Translations under genes and position numbers: made by a program | Source of the DNA: Thamnidium elegans | Taxonomy: Eukaryota; Mucoromycota; Mucoromycetes; Mucorales; Mucoraceae | NCBI GenBank assembly: GCA_025201345.1 | Contig: JAIXMG010000008.1 | Coordinates: 868,001 to 932,000, forward strand | Length of the DNA: 64,000 nucleotides | Direction: 5' to 3' | Notes under the pieces: model-generated | Databases searched by the model: none | The model's input: only the letters and a program-made list of their open reading frames with translations | Told to the model about the DNA's origin: nothing | Part shown: piece after piece, positions 49,499-59,394 of the stretch | Position numbering within the stretch: position 1 is the first letter of the stretch | How the letters are laid out: each line of letters begins with the position of its first letter

Positions 49499-50044
49499 TT
49501 ACAAGTAACTAGCACTTGATCTACAAGAATTGGTCATAACTTCAGACCCATCATCCTCAATAAAAGAAGGTACTGTAGAGACATTTGAGTCTGACATACG
49601 AGAATCCGTTGGGAAGATGTAAGGTTGAGTTCTGATAAAAGTAGCAGAGGGTGTGAAAAAGTCATGTTTTTCACCTACATGGGTGGTTAGACATTCAGAA
49701 CCAGGTAATTTAAAATCCATTAAATCTTCATTGATATCAATCCAATGATCTCGCTTTCCGTCCAGTGATGGAGAAGGAGGCATATAGATACCAGTATCAT
49801 CAATAGTAGATAACTTGTATACTTCTCCCTTCTTTGTCTCTGTTAATGCGGTTTGGGTATAAGCTGACTTCTTGGTAAAACCAAACGAAGGTATCATGCT
49901 ACTTTTTAATTGGCCTTCTACTTTGGTTGGTTGTGTATCATCATCATTAGTATCAACTTCTTTACGAGTACTTCTTTGCCAGAACTTGACAGGTTTCATA
50001 AATGATTTGTATTTGGATTCAGGTGTAGCAATAGTAGTAGTCAT
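49499..50044 (-). CDS. Intronless disordered protein, unrecognised
   Basis: 181 residues in one exon. Polar, Ser/Thr/Asp-rich and without TM or signal peptide. Contains short hydrophobic-polar motifs such as TGIYMPPSPSLDG, HWIDINEDLMDFKLPG and a C-terminal MTNSCRSSASYL. The SP/TP-containing segments could be kinase sites. Composition is uniform and coding-like over the full length. No family recognised. A cluster of CRE-like motifs lies 400-500 bp upstream. Confidence 0.6.
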   Translation of the reverse strand: MTTTIATPESKYKSFMKPVKFWQRSTRKEVDTNDDDTQPTKVEGQLKSSMIPSFGFTKKSAYTQTALTETKKGEVYKLSTIDDTGIYMPPSPSLDGKRDHWIDINEDLMDFKLPGSECLTTHVGEKHDFFTPSATFIRTQPYIFPTDSRMSDSNVSTVPSFIEDDGSEVMTNSCRSSASYL

Positions 50045-50953
50045 TATATATAAAGAAGAAGATAAAGGAAGAGAAAGCTCTAAAGCGAAAGATAAAAAAA
50101 AAAGGTCCTTTATTTATCCTTTTTTTTTTTTTTTTTTTTTTAGTAAACCAATAAAAACTATATTTATCGGAAATTCGCTTCATCATTTCTGCGCTTAATT
50201 TGACGAGAACACTAAAGAACTAAGCTTATTGTTTATATTACCTTACAAATAAATCAATATTATTTTTAACACACCTCCCCCTTTTTTCTCTGCGTAACAA
50301 ACTAATCTTTGGTTAAATTAGAACTTCCAATAAGTATAGGCTTTCTTTAAGTTTGGTTTGATTGTTACGAAAAAAAGAACAATGTACTTTAAAAAGATTC
50401 CATTGTTTTACTCTTTTTTTTTTCCATTGGGGTATAGCCACACTTTCTATTATTACGTCAAAGTGTTTGTATCTCCTACATCTTTCCCTTCTAACTCCAA
50501 CAACCACCCAACTCCAACCGAACCGTACTGACGTCACTAAGGTCCGTATCATCATGTTACCTCTTTCGATTATAGCGTCACTTTTTTTATACATTAAAAA
50601 AAAAAAAGAGAGCTTGGCGAGATCTCCTGATATACGTTACCCCGGTGTCGGCACAAATCCCTTTTATATATGTAAACTAAAAAAAAAAGTATGTTACAGA
50701 AATATTTTAGCTTCAAAATGAATGGTTATGTTTAAAAGTCGGGAATACATGTTATTATAAAAAGCCTATTTTTAATTTGTCAAGAGAAAAAACTCTATTG
50801 GGGGAGTATATATTTTCTCTCGGAAGTATAGTTTAAACGTATCCGTAATATATAAAATTAAGGGGGGAAAGGCCAACCTTTTATTAATAGTATTAAAAAG
50901 AAAGAGTAAATAAGTATATATTATAGTTATAAAAGAAACTATTTCAAATAGTT
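50045..50953. promoter_or_regulatory. Upstream region with CRE/ATF-like sites
   Basis: Spacer between the 5' end of the gene at 50044 and the 3' end of the hexose transporter. A perfect TGACGTCA palindrome sits at about 50529-50536 and a half-related ATTACGTCA at about 50452-50460. A pyrimidine/A-rich leader precedes the start at 50044. The rest is AT-rich non-coding. Confidence 0.4.
50529..50536. promoter_or_regulatory. TGACGTCA palindrome, candidate bZIP (CREB/ATF) site
   Basis: Exact 8-bp CRE consensus. A second TTACGTCA is about 70 bp away. In AT-rich DNA this GC-containing palindrome is unlikely by chance but unproven. Confidence 0.4.
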
Positions 50954-52707
50954 TTAAGCGTTTTCATCATGCCCAATTTTTTCACTAGCTGCGTCAGCTG
51001 CAGCTGCGTTTTCTTGACGTTGGAATTTACGATCACTCATAAACGCATCCATAACTTCACGAGGAATCTTCTTTCTTGGATTATTTTGGAACACAACATC
51101 CATTTCTTCCAACTAAAATAAAAACCATTTAAAAATCTATAAACAAAAGTAAAAATGCTAAAACTTACGGTGTAACCTTTAGTCTCAGGATACGCCCAAT
51201 AGACATGAATACACATTAAGAAATTAAAGCCAGCAAACAAAAGGTAAAGACCAAATCTAATTTCCTCCATCAGCATAGGCACAACAAAATTCAAGACCCA
51301 ATTAAACAACCAGTTAGAGGCAGTGGATAATGAAACCGCTAAAGCACGAACACGAAGAGGATAAATTTCGGCAGGATAGATCCAACCCAATGGGCCCCAA
51401 GATGTAGCAAACGATGCAACAAAGAAGTAAATACAAACGACAACACCGTTAGCCATATGCTTATTATGCAAATCAACTTCCCATTTACCACGATCACCAA
51501 TATACCAAGTACCCGTAGACAAGATACCACCGACAATCCAAAGGAAGATGGACATAGCAAGTGCGCCAAAGATCAATGTGGGTCTGCGGCCCCACTTATC
51601 CACAAACAGAATGGCTGGAATCGTCATCACAACATTAATCACGTACGAGACACCAGATGACAACAAAGTAGCTTCTTGTGTATCTCCAATACCAGCTTGT
51701 TGAAACAAAAATACAACGTAGAACATAATGATGTTCATACCCGTCAGTTGTTGCCACATCTGAAGTGCTACACCCAAAAAGACTCTGTAAGTGATTCCAG
51801 GTTTTAATAAATCAGTGTAACGATGTGATGCAATTTCCCTATCAAAATGAATGGTTGCTGAAATTTCTTCCATTTCAAGTACCACACGAGGATGTGTACG
51901 GTCACCGTCACCATGGATATCAGCCAAGACTTGGAAGGCTTCTTCCATACGGTCTTGATCGGCTAACCAACGAGGAGAAAAGGGGAACCACCACATACCA
52001 CAGCAGAGTATAACGGCAGGAACTGCTTGAACACCCCAAGGGATACGGAAAGCAGCTGTGGATTCAATATATTGACAACCATATTGGATCCAGAAACTAA
52101 AAATATATATGTAAGTTGATATGCAAGCAAGAAAATGGTTTTTTTTTTTAAAAAAAAACTCACGAGATCATAATACCCCAAGTGATACTCCATTGCTGCA
52201 CAGCAACGATACGCCCACGAATTTCCTTGGGCGCAATTTCAGATTGGTAAAGAGGTACAACCATAGAAGTAATGCCAACAGAAATACCGTTCAAGACACG
52301 ACCAACACATAACATAGGGACGCCGTTACAAGCAGCTTGCAATATAGACCCAATAATAAAAAGAAACGAAGCTCCTAAAAGTGTGTACTTTCTAGAGAAC
52401 CTATCTGCGGGATAACCAGAACCAAGAGCGCCAACGAAGCAACCTGCTGAAAGGGCTCCGTTAATACCACCTTGTAATAAGCCATCGGGATGATTAAAGA
52501 ATTCTTGGTACCTTTTTTATTTTTAGTATTTTTAGAAGGAAAAAAAAAAAAAGGGTGTGATTTTTTTTATTTTTTATTTTTGTAGTATACTTACTGGTGA
52601 ATACCAATTACGCCTGCATTACTACCAATATCAAAACCAAACATGATACCGGCAATAGCTGCAAAGCCACCAATCACGTAAACATTTGAGAAGATTTTAG
52701 CCCCCAT
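50954..52707 (-). CDS. MFS hexose transporter
   Basis: Sugar porter of the plasma membrane (glucose/hexose type). Four exons (52707-52595, 52511-52164, 52096-51169, 51112-50954) give 515 residues in phase. Signatures: TM1 IMFGFDIGSNAGVIG; DRFSRKYTLLGA after TM2; GRVLNGISVGITSMVVPLYQSEIAP (sugar transporter signature); PFSPRWL (PESPRW-like); QQLTGMNIIMFY in TM7; DKWGRRPTLIFG; PAEIYPLRVRALAVS; and PETKGYTLEEMD. Twelve hydrophobic segments can be counted. The FSPRWLAD variant and Q-x-L-TGMN resemble fungal xylose/glucose carriers. Substrate cannot be told from sequence. CACGTG lies about 290 bp upstream of the start. Confidence 0.94.
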
Positions 52708-53810
52708 AAAACTATTAAAAAATTAAATGAGGTATAGAGATCAATAAGTTAGAAAGAAAAATAAAGAGAGATCAATATGTAAATAAAAAGAAAAATAAAT
52801 AACCTTATTTATGCTTACTCCTTTTATACTTTTTTTTTTTTTTTTCTAAACCGTTTCAAGACTAAATCTGATCCACAATCCTCACATGAATTTAGGGTAA
52901 GTACGTATAATATCTGACTGGTTGTTTGCTTATTTAATTATTGAACACAATGATATGAAGTCTGTATTTTTTTTTAAAAGTTCCCCACTCTTGTCACGTG
53001 TGTAATACCCAACCCACGGTAGATTTTGAGATCGATACTGTTTTGATTAAGTAATCAAAAGATTCTGTCACTCACCGCGGGAGAGATATAAAAAAAGCGT
53101 ATGTGAGAAAATCCTTGAACTCTCACACTGCTTTTTATTGTTTCACACATACAACCTGGCGGATTTTCCCGCCTTTTTCCTTTCTGTTCTTTAGAACCCT
53201 TTAGTTCCTAGTTTTTCTTTTTAATTAATGATAAAAAGACGTTTTTATCTCTACTGAGGTTTAAAAAATAGGTTAATATTTCCCTTCTGTCAAAAAAATT
53301 TAATACACATATCAAGAGATATTATACATGTTTTTTTTAAAAAAAAAAGACATCACAAAGAAAAGAGTTACACAGAAATAAAATATACGATTTATTTTCT
53401 CCTTTCTCTCCTTTTCACATTTTTACTTCCTCACTCAGTGTGTGAGTGAAACTAACCCGCCTCCTTTTTTTTTTTTTTTTTTTTTTTTTACAAAAAATTT
53501 CTTGTTCTGCGTAACTACATAGTTTAGAAATATCATCTGATTTTGCGTAAAAAAAATTGTTTTTGGACAATTATGACGATGTGATAAAGTTTTTTTTTGG
53601 AAAAGAAACTTTTCGTTAAAAGCGCAGGTGCATTGATAAATTACTTTTTCTTTTTTTCTAATGTAATACTAAAAGCAACAACTTGTCCAAGTGATACTTG
53701 GGTATACATTTTATAAATATTATGTAAAAAAAAATTAGACCGTGCTTCCTTTGCTGTAGTTTGAAGGTTTGTGTCAAAACAAAAGGAAAACCTTTTTTTT
53801 TTGTTACTGT
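52708..53810. other. Upstream region of the hexose transporter
   Basis: Non-coding. Contains a CACGTG E-box near 52995-53000, T-rich tracts, a T/A palindromic block near 53331-53349 and a poly(T) run near 53466-53489. No gene. Confidence 0.45.
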
Positions 53811-55531
53811 AGCGGCTCTATTTAAGGGTAGAACCCAATTTCACAATACTAAACATATAAAATAAATTTATAAGTGATAATAAAAAGGTAGTTTCCAACT
53901 GATTTTGAGTTGCGTTTATTTAATTTACGAAGAATTTGCACGAAAGCGTCTAGTCTTCAAGAGTGTACTGTTTACAGAGATAGGGTAATGAAACAACTAC
54001 TGCAAAGTCATTAGTTATGTATCATTTTAATGTGTAGCTCTTTATCATTTTAATTCGCAACCGTAAATATTTTAAAAATAATTAAAGTGGTTCTCAAGTT
54101 TTAGCTCCTATAGAAAAAGATACACGACATATGTTCTCATACGGTAGCTTGGAATAGTTTAAGAACTATTTAAAGTATTATAATCCATCATTGTTCATCT
54201 ATTATTCTCTTTAAAAAATTTGTTTTATATGAACTTCCAGGCATCACTTCTAAAAAGGTAATTTTTACAGTGTTTGAAATAGAGCGTTTTTATTGTATCA
54301 TTAAAATTCAAGGGACGGTACTTTTGCCCAAGCTGCTTAGTAAAAGTTGGTCCTTAAAACATAGTTTTTAAGGACTAATTGAAAACCGCTTGTTGTATTA
54401 TTTGTTTTCTCGATTTTTTCTACTTTTTTTGTGGTCGGTCATTTTTGGCCATTTTTGATCATTTTGGGGGGTCAACCCCTTTTGTTTTTCGGATTTTTTC
54501 ACAGATCTTTTGCAATTACTCACAATCTACTTTGCTTTTCTTTGTAAAAAAAACAATGTTAATAAAGTACTCTTTTAGGCGCATTTAATCCATCTAAAAG
54601 TTTATTTTTACTAAAAACATTGAGCGAATAATAAACGTTTAAAGACTTTTTTTTAAATTAAAATTCGAGTTAAGCGGAACTTAAAATAGCCTTTTCTTCA
54701 AAGCGCGTTTTCTCGCTCAGTTTTGGTTGCAGCACTTTCATTTGTAAATAAACAATAAAGGGTTTTTAAAGATCTGTAATCGTTGCTATAACCGAAAATA
54801 GTAATAAAAAAATACATTTTACGTAATCACGTAAATGAAAAAATCGAGAAAAATAGTTACACAAAAAACGCGTGTCATTTTTCCAAAAAAAAGTTATTTT
54901 TAAACAGTGATTACTCCCTCGATGTTTGCATTAAAAGCTTCATTTAAAATGGATTAAATGCGTCTAAACGAGTACTTTACTATCCTTGTTTTTTTCACAA
55001 AGAAAGGAAACTTGGATCTGGAGTAATCGCAAAAAAACCGTGATTTTTGGCCAAAAAACAAAAGGGTTTGACCCTCAAAAATGAAAAACGAAAAAAAAAA
55101 CCAAAAAAGTGCGTTTTTAATTTTTTTTATCAAAGATGTATTCGAAACAACTATTTTGTATTATATAACTTGGGTCCGAAACGCGTTTCCTGCTTTCTAA
55201 TAAATTAATAACTATTATTTGTTATAGCTGGTAAAGTTTGCAGTGAATTCTTAATGAGCGATTGTTTAAACTGTGATATCTCAGTGAGCTTTTTTTCCTA
55301 GCAGTGATTTTCAAGCCGATCTTTTTTCTTTAGCACAATTGCGCTTCCTACTCTTTCACTTTTTCCTTAGGAATGTTTTTATTATTATAAATTTTTTATA
55401 GCTGACTCCATCAATACAGCGCATTTAATACTGGTGCAGTATTTTTATTGATTGATTTATAATTATCCGTCCACCACCCGATTTAAGGATGGATTTTTTC
55501 AAGATTTTGGTCACCCTTAAATAGAGCCGCT
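53811..55531. mobile_element. 1.72-kb element bounded by perfect 19-bp terminal inverted repeats
   Basis: AGCGGCTCTATTTAAGGGT at 53811-53829 recurs as its exact reverse complement at 55513-55531, and both outer flanks carry ACTGT (53806-53810 and 55532-55536). This fits either a 5-bp target duplication, or slightly longer ends of form TAC(A/T)GTAGCGG next to a TA target as in Tc1/mariner elements. The interior has no transposase-like frame, so it would be non-autonomous. It contains a second, long imperfect inverted repeat (54450-55100) and is related to the repeat at 7900-8500. Confidence 0.65.
54450..55170. repeat. Long imperfect palindrome, dispersed repeat copy 2
   Basis: The left arm (about 54450-54600) is the imperfect reverse complement of the right arm (about 54945-55100). 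Corresponding blocks: GGTCAACCCCTTTTGTTTTT against AAAAAACAAAAGGGTTTGACC; GCAATTACTC against GAGTAATCGC; AAAGTACTCTTTTAGGCGCA against GCGTCTAAACGAGTACTTT. The right two thirds are shared with 7900-8500. Non-coding. Confidence 0.7.
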
Positions 55532-55590
55532 ACTGTAATTGCTCATTATACTGCAGCCAAGGCTTGCCACAATGTTTAACTAGAACATGT

Positions 55591-55624
55591 GGTGTACATA
55601 GGCTAAACATGGACTATGTACACC
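55591..55624. other. Perfect 11-bp hairpin upstream of the AP endonuclease gene
   Basis: GGTGTACATAG (55591-55601) and CTATGTACACC (55614-55624) are exact reverse complements around a 12-nt loop, 76 bp before the start codon. Could be an operator-like palindrome or a 5' UTR stem. Confidence 0.65.
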
Positions 55625-55699
55625 ATCTATCTATGGCCAAGAAAAACATTTTTACAAAGCCACCACTACTCTTTTTAAAACACAGTTTTTTTTTTATAA

Positions 55700-56890
55700 A
55701 TGATTAAATCACTACGCGCTTTATCAAGACCTTGTTTCTTCCACACTTACGCGTTTACCAATATGGCAGTTACAAAAAGAGCTCTTAGTCCAACTACAGA
55801 GACCTCCTCCGACGCTAAAAAACCTAAACAGGCCGCCGCTAAAAAAAAGACGACCTGGGAACCCTTTGATCCTTCATTACCCAACAATATGATATTCCCA
55901 ACCAAATTTGACATTCCTGCTAAACCACCCGGTACTATCAAAATCGTCTCATACAACGTAGCCAGTCTTAACGCCTGTATTAAAAAGGGGTTTAATACCT
56001 ATATTGATGCTGAGGACGCTGACATTGTGTGTGTGCAGGAAACCAAAGTAAACCAACCTATTTCTACTGCAGTAAATGATAAAGTTTACAAGTATAGATA
56101 TTGGTCCTTTGATGAAAAGAAAGGATACGGTAATATATACATATATATATATATAAAAAAAAAAAAAAATGGGCAAAAGAAACTAATTTTTTTTATTTAT
56201 TTAAATAAGCTGGTGTTGCTGTATTTTCTAAATTCAAACCTGAACAAATTACTTACGGTATTCCAGAATTTGAAAAGACAACAAAAGGTAGAGTTATCTC
56301 ATTAACATTTGCCAGTTTTGTTTTGATTGCGACGTATGTTCCCAACGCCGGTGAAAAATTGATTCGATTACCTGAACGACAAGTATTTAATAGCCATATG
56401 GAGAGATATATTCGGTCACTTCAAAAGGAAGGAAAATCAGTTATTTGGACAGGGTAAGATATATATATATTTTTACGTGCAGCACAACTTTAATCAACTA
56501 AAACGAAAAAAAAAAAGTGATTTAAATGTAGCACATACAGCCGATGATCTTGCTCGTCCTGAAACCAATCAAAAGAGCGCAGGTTTTACAATTGAAGAAA
56601 GAACTGATTTCTCCAAGGTTTTAAAACCTTCAGAAGAAGACCCAAGTTTACCTGGTTTAATTGATACATGGCGATACTTGCATCCTACGCAAAAGGGCCA
56701 TTATACATATTATGGATATCGCTTCAAATCACGTGAAAAATTGATGGGTTGGAGATTAGATTACTTTACTGTTACTCCAGATCTTTTAGAGAACGTAGTT
56801 TCTAGCGAGATCAGACATGAAGCCTGGGGAGCTAGTGATCATGTTCCATTAGTTTTAACTCTTAAAGATGTAAAAATTGTAAATGAATAA
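55700..56890 (+). CDS. AP endonuclease, exonuclease III / APE1 family
   Basis: Cleaves DNA at abasic sites in base-excision repair. Three exons (55700-56129, 56210-56453, 56518-56890) give 348 residues. Catalytic motifs: IKIVSYNVASLNA (metal-site Asn), DIVCVQETKV (Glu), YVPNAGE, GDLNVAH (Asp/Asn, restored by the second splice), GWRLDYFTVT, and GASDHVPLVL (catalytic Asp-His). There are two in-frame starts. The first (55700) gives a basic, hydroxylated leader (MIKSLRALSRPCFFHTYAF) like a mitochondrial presequence; the second (55763) begins MAVTKRALSPTT followed by a KKPKQAAAKKK nuclear-signal-like segment. It lacks the C-terminal GRF finger of Apn2. Confidence 0.92.
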
Positions 56891-56995
56891 TTTATATATA
56901 TATATATATATATGTGTGTGTATTTATTTATTTTTTCCTTGTGAAAAAATGAAAGTCTAGAGAGAGAAAAAAAAAGCGCGTGAAAGGGGAGAAGT

Positions 56996-58310
56996 TTAAG
57001 CTTCATTAGGCTTTTGGTCAATTTGATCGGGCTTTAATTGTTGACGATAAGGATCATTTAAAGCAGCAGGAACAGTATTTGTAATAGTAGGAGAAGTTAC
57101 GTTAGAAGAAGTATGGTAATAAGCTTGTTGATAACCAGCACCATTTGCAGTGGCACTACCATTTGTACTTCCTTCATGTTGATATTCATTGACATAATCA
57201 TGATGAGGAATATAGTCTTGTTGTTGTTGCCCATACTCATTACGATAGTCTTGTTGATAATCATGCTGAGCGTACTCAGGATGTTGTTGCTGTTGCTGTT
57301 GTTGATAATCGTATTCCGAGCCATTATTATTATATTCTTGATATACACCTTGAGGCTGGTAAGCTGTATTTTGTTGGTGATACCCATACTCCTCATCAGT
57401 CAAATTCATGTAACCTGTTGGGTTAGAAGTTGGAGGTACAAAGCGACGGGCGTGTTGGAAAGGTGCTGGCGGAGGTAAATTATCCGATGAGTGAACAACA
57501 CCAGAAGAGGTAGCAGCCATACCTCCTGCTCCAGCAGCAGCAGCAGCACCCATATTATGATTTTCTGTCATTTTTAAATCATATGCATTGTCATGTGTTT
57601 CAAAATCATCTTGAATATCTCTACGACGAGTACGACTAGTACATCCACCACGACGATTTAACCATGTGAGTAAACCCGCAATAAGTGCTATACCAACTAT
57701 AAATAAATATTAATACCTTTTATATCATTGTTTCACCATTTTATTTTTTATTTTTACCAAGACCGCCAACTACTGAACCAGCAATAATAGCAGTTTTATT
57801 AGTTTCTCCATCTTCTTTTTTACCCGCGCCATTATTAGCAGAAGTATCTGTATTAGTAGCACCTCCAGTTAAACTACCAGTTGGTTTAACTGATGCCCCA
57901 GTATTGGTAGGTTTAGTATTAGGGTTATTATTAGAATTGGTTTCTTCATTAGATGGTTTAGGGTTAGGGTTGGTAGGGTTTGATGACTCTGCGGGAGGGA
58001 CTGTATCTGAGCTAGCAGCTGGAGGTTGTGATGTAGTAGTAGTAGTGGGAGCAACGGTTGTAGTAGGGTTCACAGTAGGTTTTGGTTCTTCGGTAGTAAC
58101 GGGAGGAACAACTACAGGTGGATTTGGTGTAGGTTCAGGTGGATTCACTACAGGATCAGTTGGATCTGGACTAACAGGAATATTTGTCGGCACATCAGCA
58201 GGACCAGCAACGAGTTCTCCTCCTCCACTTGCTTGACTGTGAACAATCGTAGTAAATTGTAAGAGTACGAGTGCAACTAGTACTGATCTTTTTAAAGATA
58301 GATGTTTCAT
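56996..58310 (-). CDS. Mucin-like single-pass surface protein with Q/Y-rich cytoplasmic tail
   Basis: Two exons (58310-57758, 57696-56996) give 417 residues. The signal peptide is SVLVALVLLQFTTIVHS. An ectodomain of about 150 residues rich in P/T/S/N follows (PTTTVAPTTTTTSQPP), a likely substrate for PMT O-mannosylation. The TM segment crosses the splice site: TAIIAGSVVGGLG / VGIALIAGLLTWLNRR. The cytoplasmic tail is long, Q/Y/N-rich (YDYQQQQQQQHPEY) with polyAla. The architecture resembles fungal cell-wall stress sensors and Mid2/axial-budding type proteins, but no cysteine domain such as WSC is present. No named family assigned. Divergent from the kelch membrane gene. Confidence 0.8.
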
Positions 58311-58778
58311 TCTATTTTATATATAATAATAATAATAATAAAAAGTTAAAAAAGAAAGAAGAGAAATAAAATAAAAAAAAAGTCTAGGTTTTTTTATTAT
58401 ATTATTAAATAGGGATTAAAGGACCGTGTAAAACGTATAAAATGGTGCACTTTATATTAGATAGAACCTCTCTTACCCCGATCAAATACCTTAAACCCAG
58501 TTAATTTGTTAGACTTTTTGATTCGTGTAACAGATCTTTAGAATCCCAAAAGTATAAGAAAAAAAGGTTCTATATTTTACTTGGCTTACAAAAAAAAAAA
58601 AAAAAAAAAAAAAAAAAGACTAAGGCAAAAGAAAAAAAAGGCTTATAAACGAAACATAGCAAAAGAATAGAAAAGATGTGTATTATTATAAATTTGTTGT
58701 ACAACTCTTTGGCAGAAAAACGTTTTTTTTTTTACAAATTCAATTGACTCTTTTTATTGGATATGACTTTCCCTCTAT

Positions 58779-58823
<45 letters not shown>

Positions 58824-58848
58824 TTTTTTCTTTTTATTCTGCAAAAAA
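58311..58848. promoter_or_regulatory. Divergent promoter, surface protein / kelch gene
   Basis: 538 bp with (ATA)n near 58323-58340, an A run near 58590-58616 and a T run of more than 30 near 58782-58815. The T run lies only about 35 bp before the kelch start. Confidence 0.45.
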
Positions 58849-59363
58849 ATGATACAAAGATTTATCAGCGCACGTTTTTTGTTATGCGTTTTATTTATCA
58901 CTAGTTTATTTATACGACCTTCACTACAGCAATGTCCGCATCCTTCTAATTACTCTGACTTTACTCTTCTCTTAATAGACAATAGACTAGTAGTCACTGG
59001 TTCAAACTTGGTACTCTATTTTTTATTTTATTTCTAAAAAAGTATATATTCCCCCTTTTTTTTTCTTACTCCTTACCAAAACTTACTTATTTAGAACCAA
59101 CTGGAAGTTTGGACACAAGATATCTCAAGTGGACTCGACATATTAAACGACTGCTGGACAAATAATACAGAAACCATAGCAACTAATGAATTCCTACCGT
59201 ACAAAAACGGTATTGGATTTCAGTATTCTAATACGAGTATAGCTGTGCAAGCAGGAGACCAAGGCTCTAGCGTCATGTCAAACATGGCAATATTCGATTT
59301 AAATACAACTGAATGGTTTAATCGTAACGTATAAATGCTCAACATATCTCTTTTTTTTTTTAT

Positions 59364-59394
<31 letters not shown>

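Noticed and set aside
52121..52312. Plus-strand frames opposite the hexose transporter
   Set aside because: They run across an intron and coding sequence of the transporter and lack independent features.
57955..57982. TTTAGGGTTAGGGTTGG resembling telomeric repeats
   Set aside because: It lies inside the surface-protein gene and encodes Asn-Pro-Asn-Pro-Lys on the minus strand; two units only, so not a telomere remnant.
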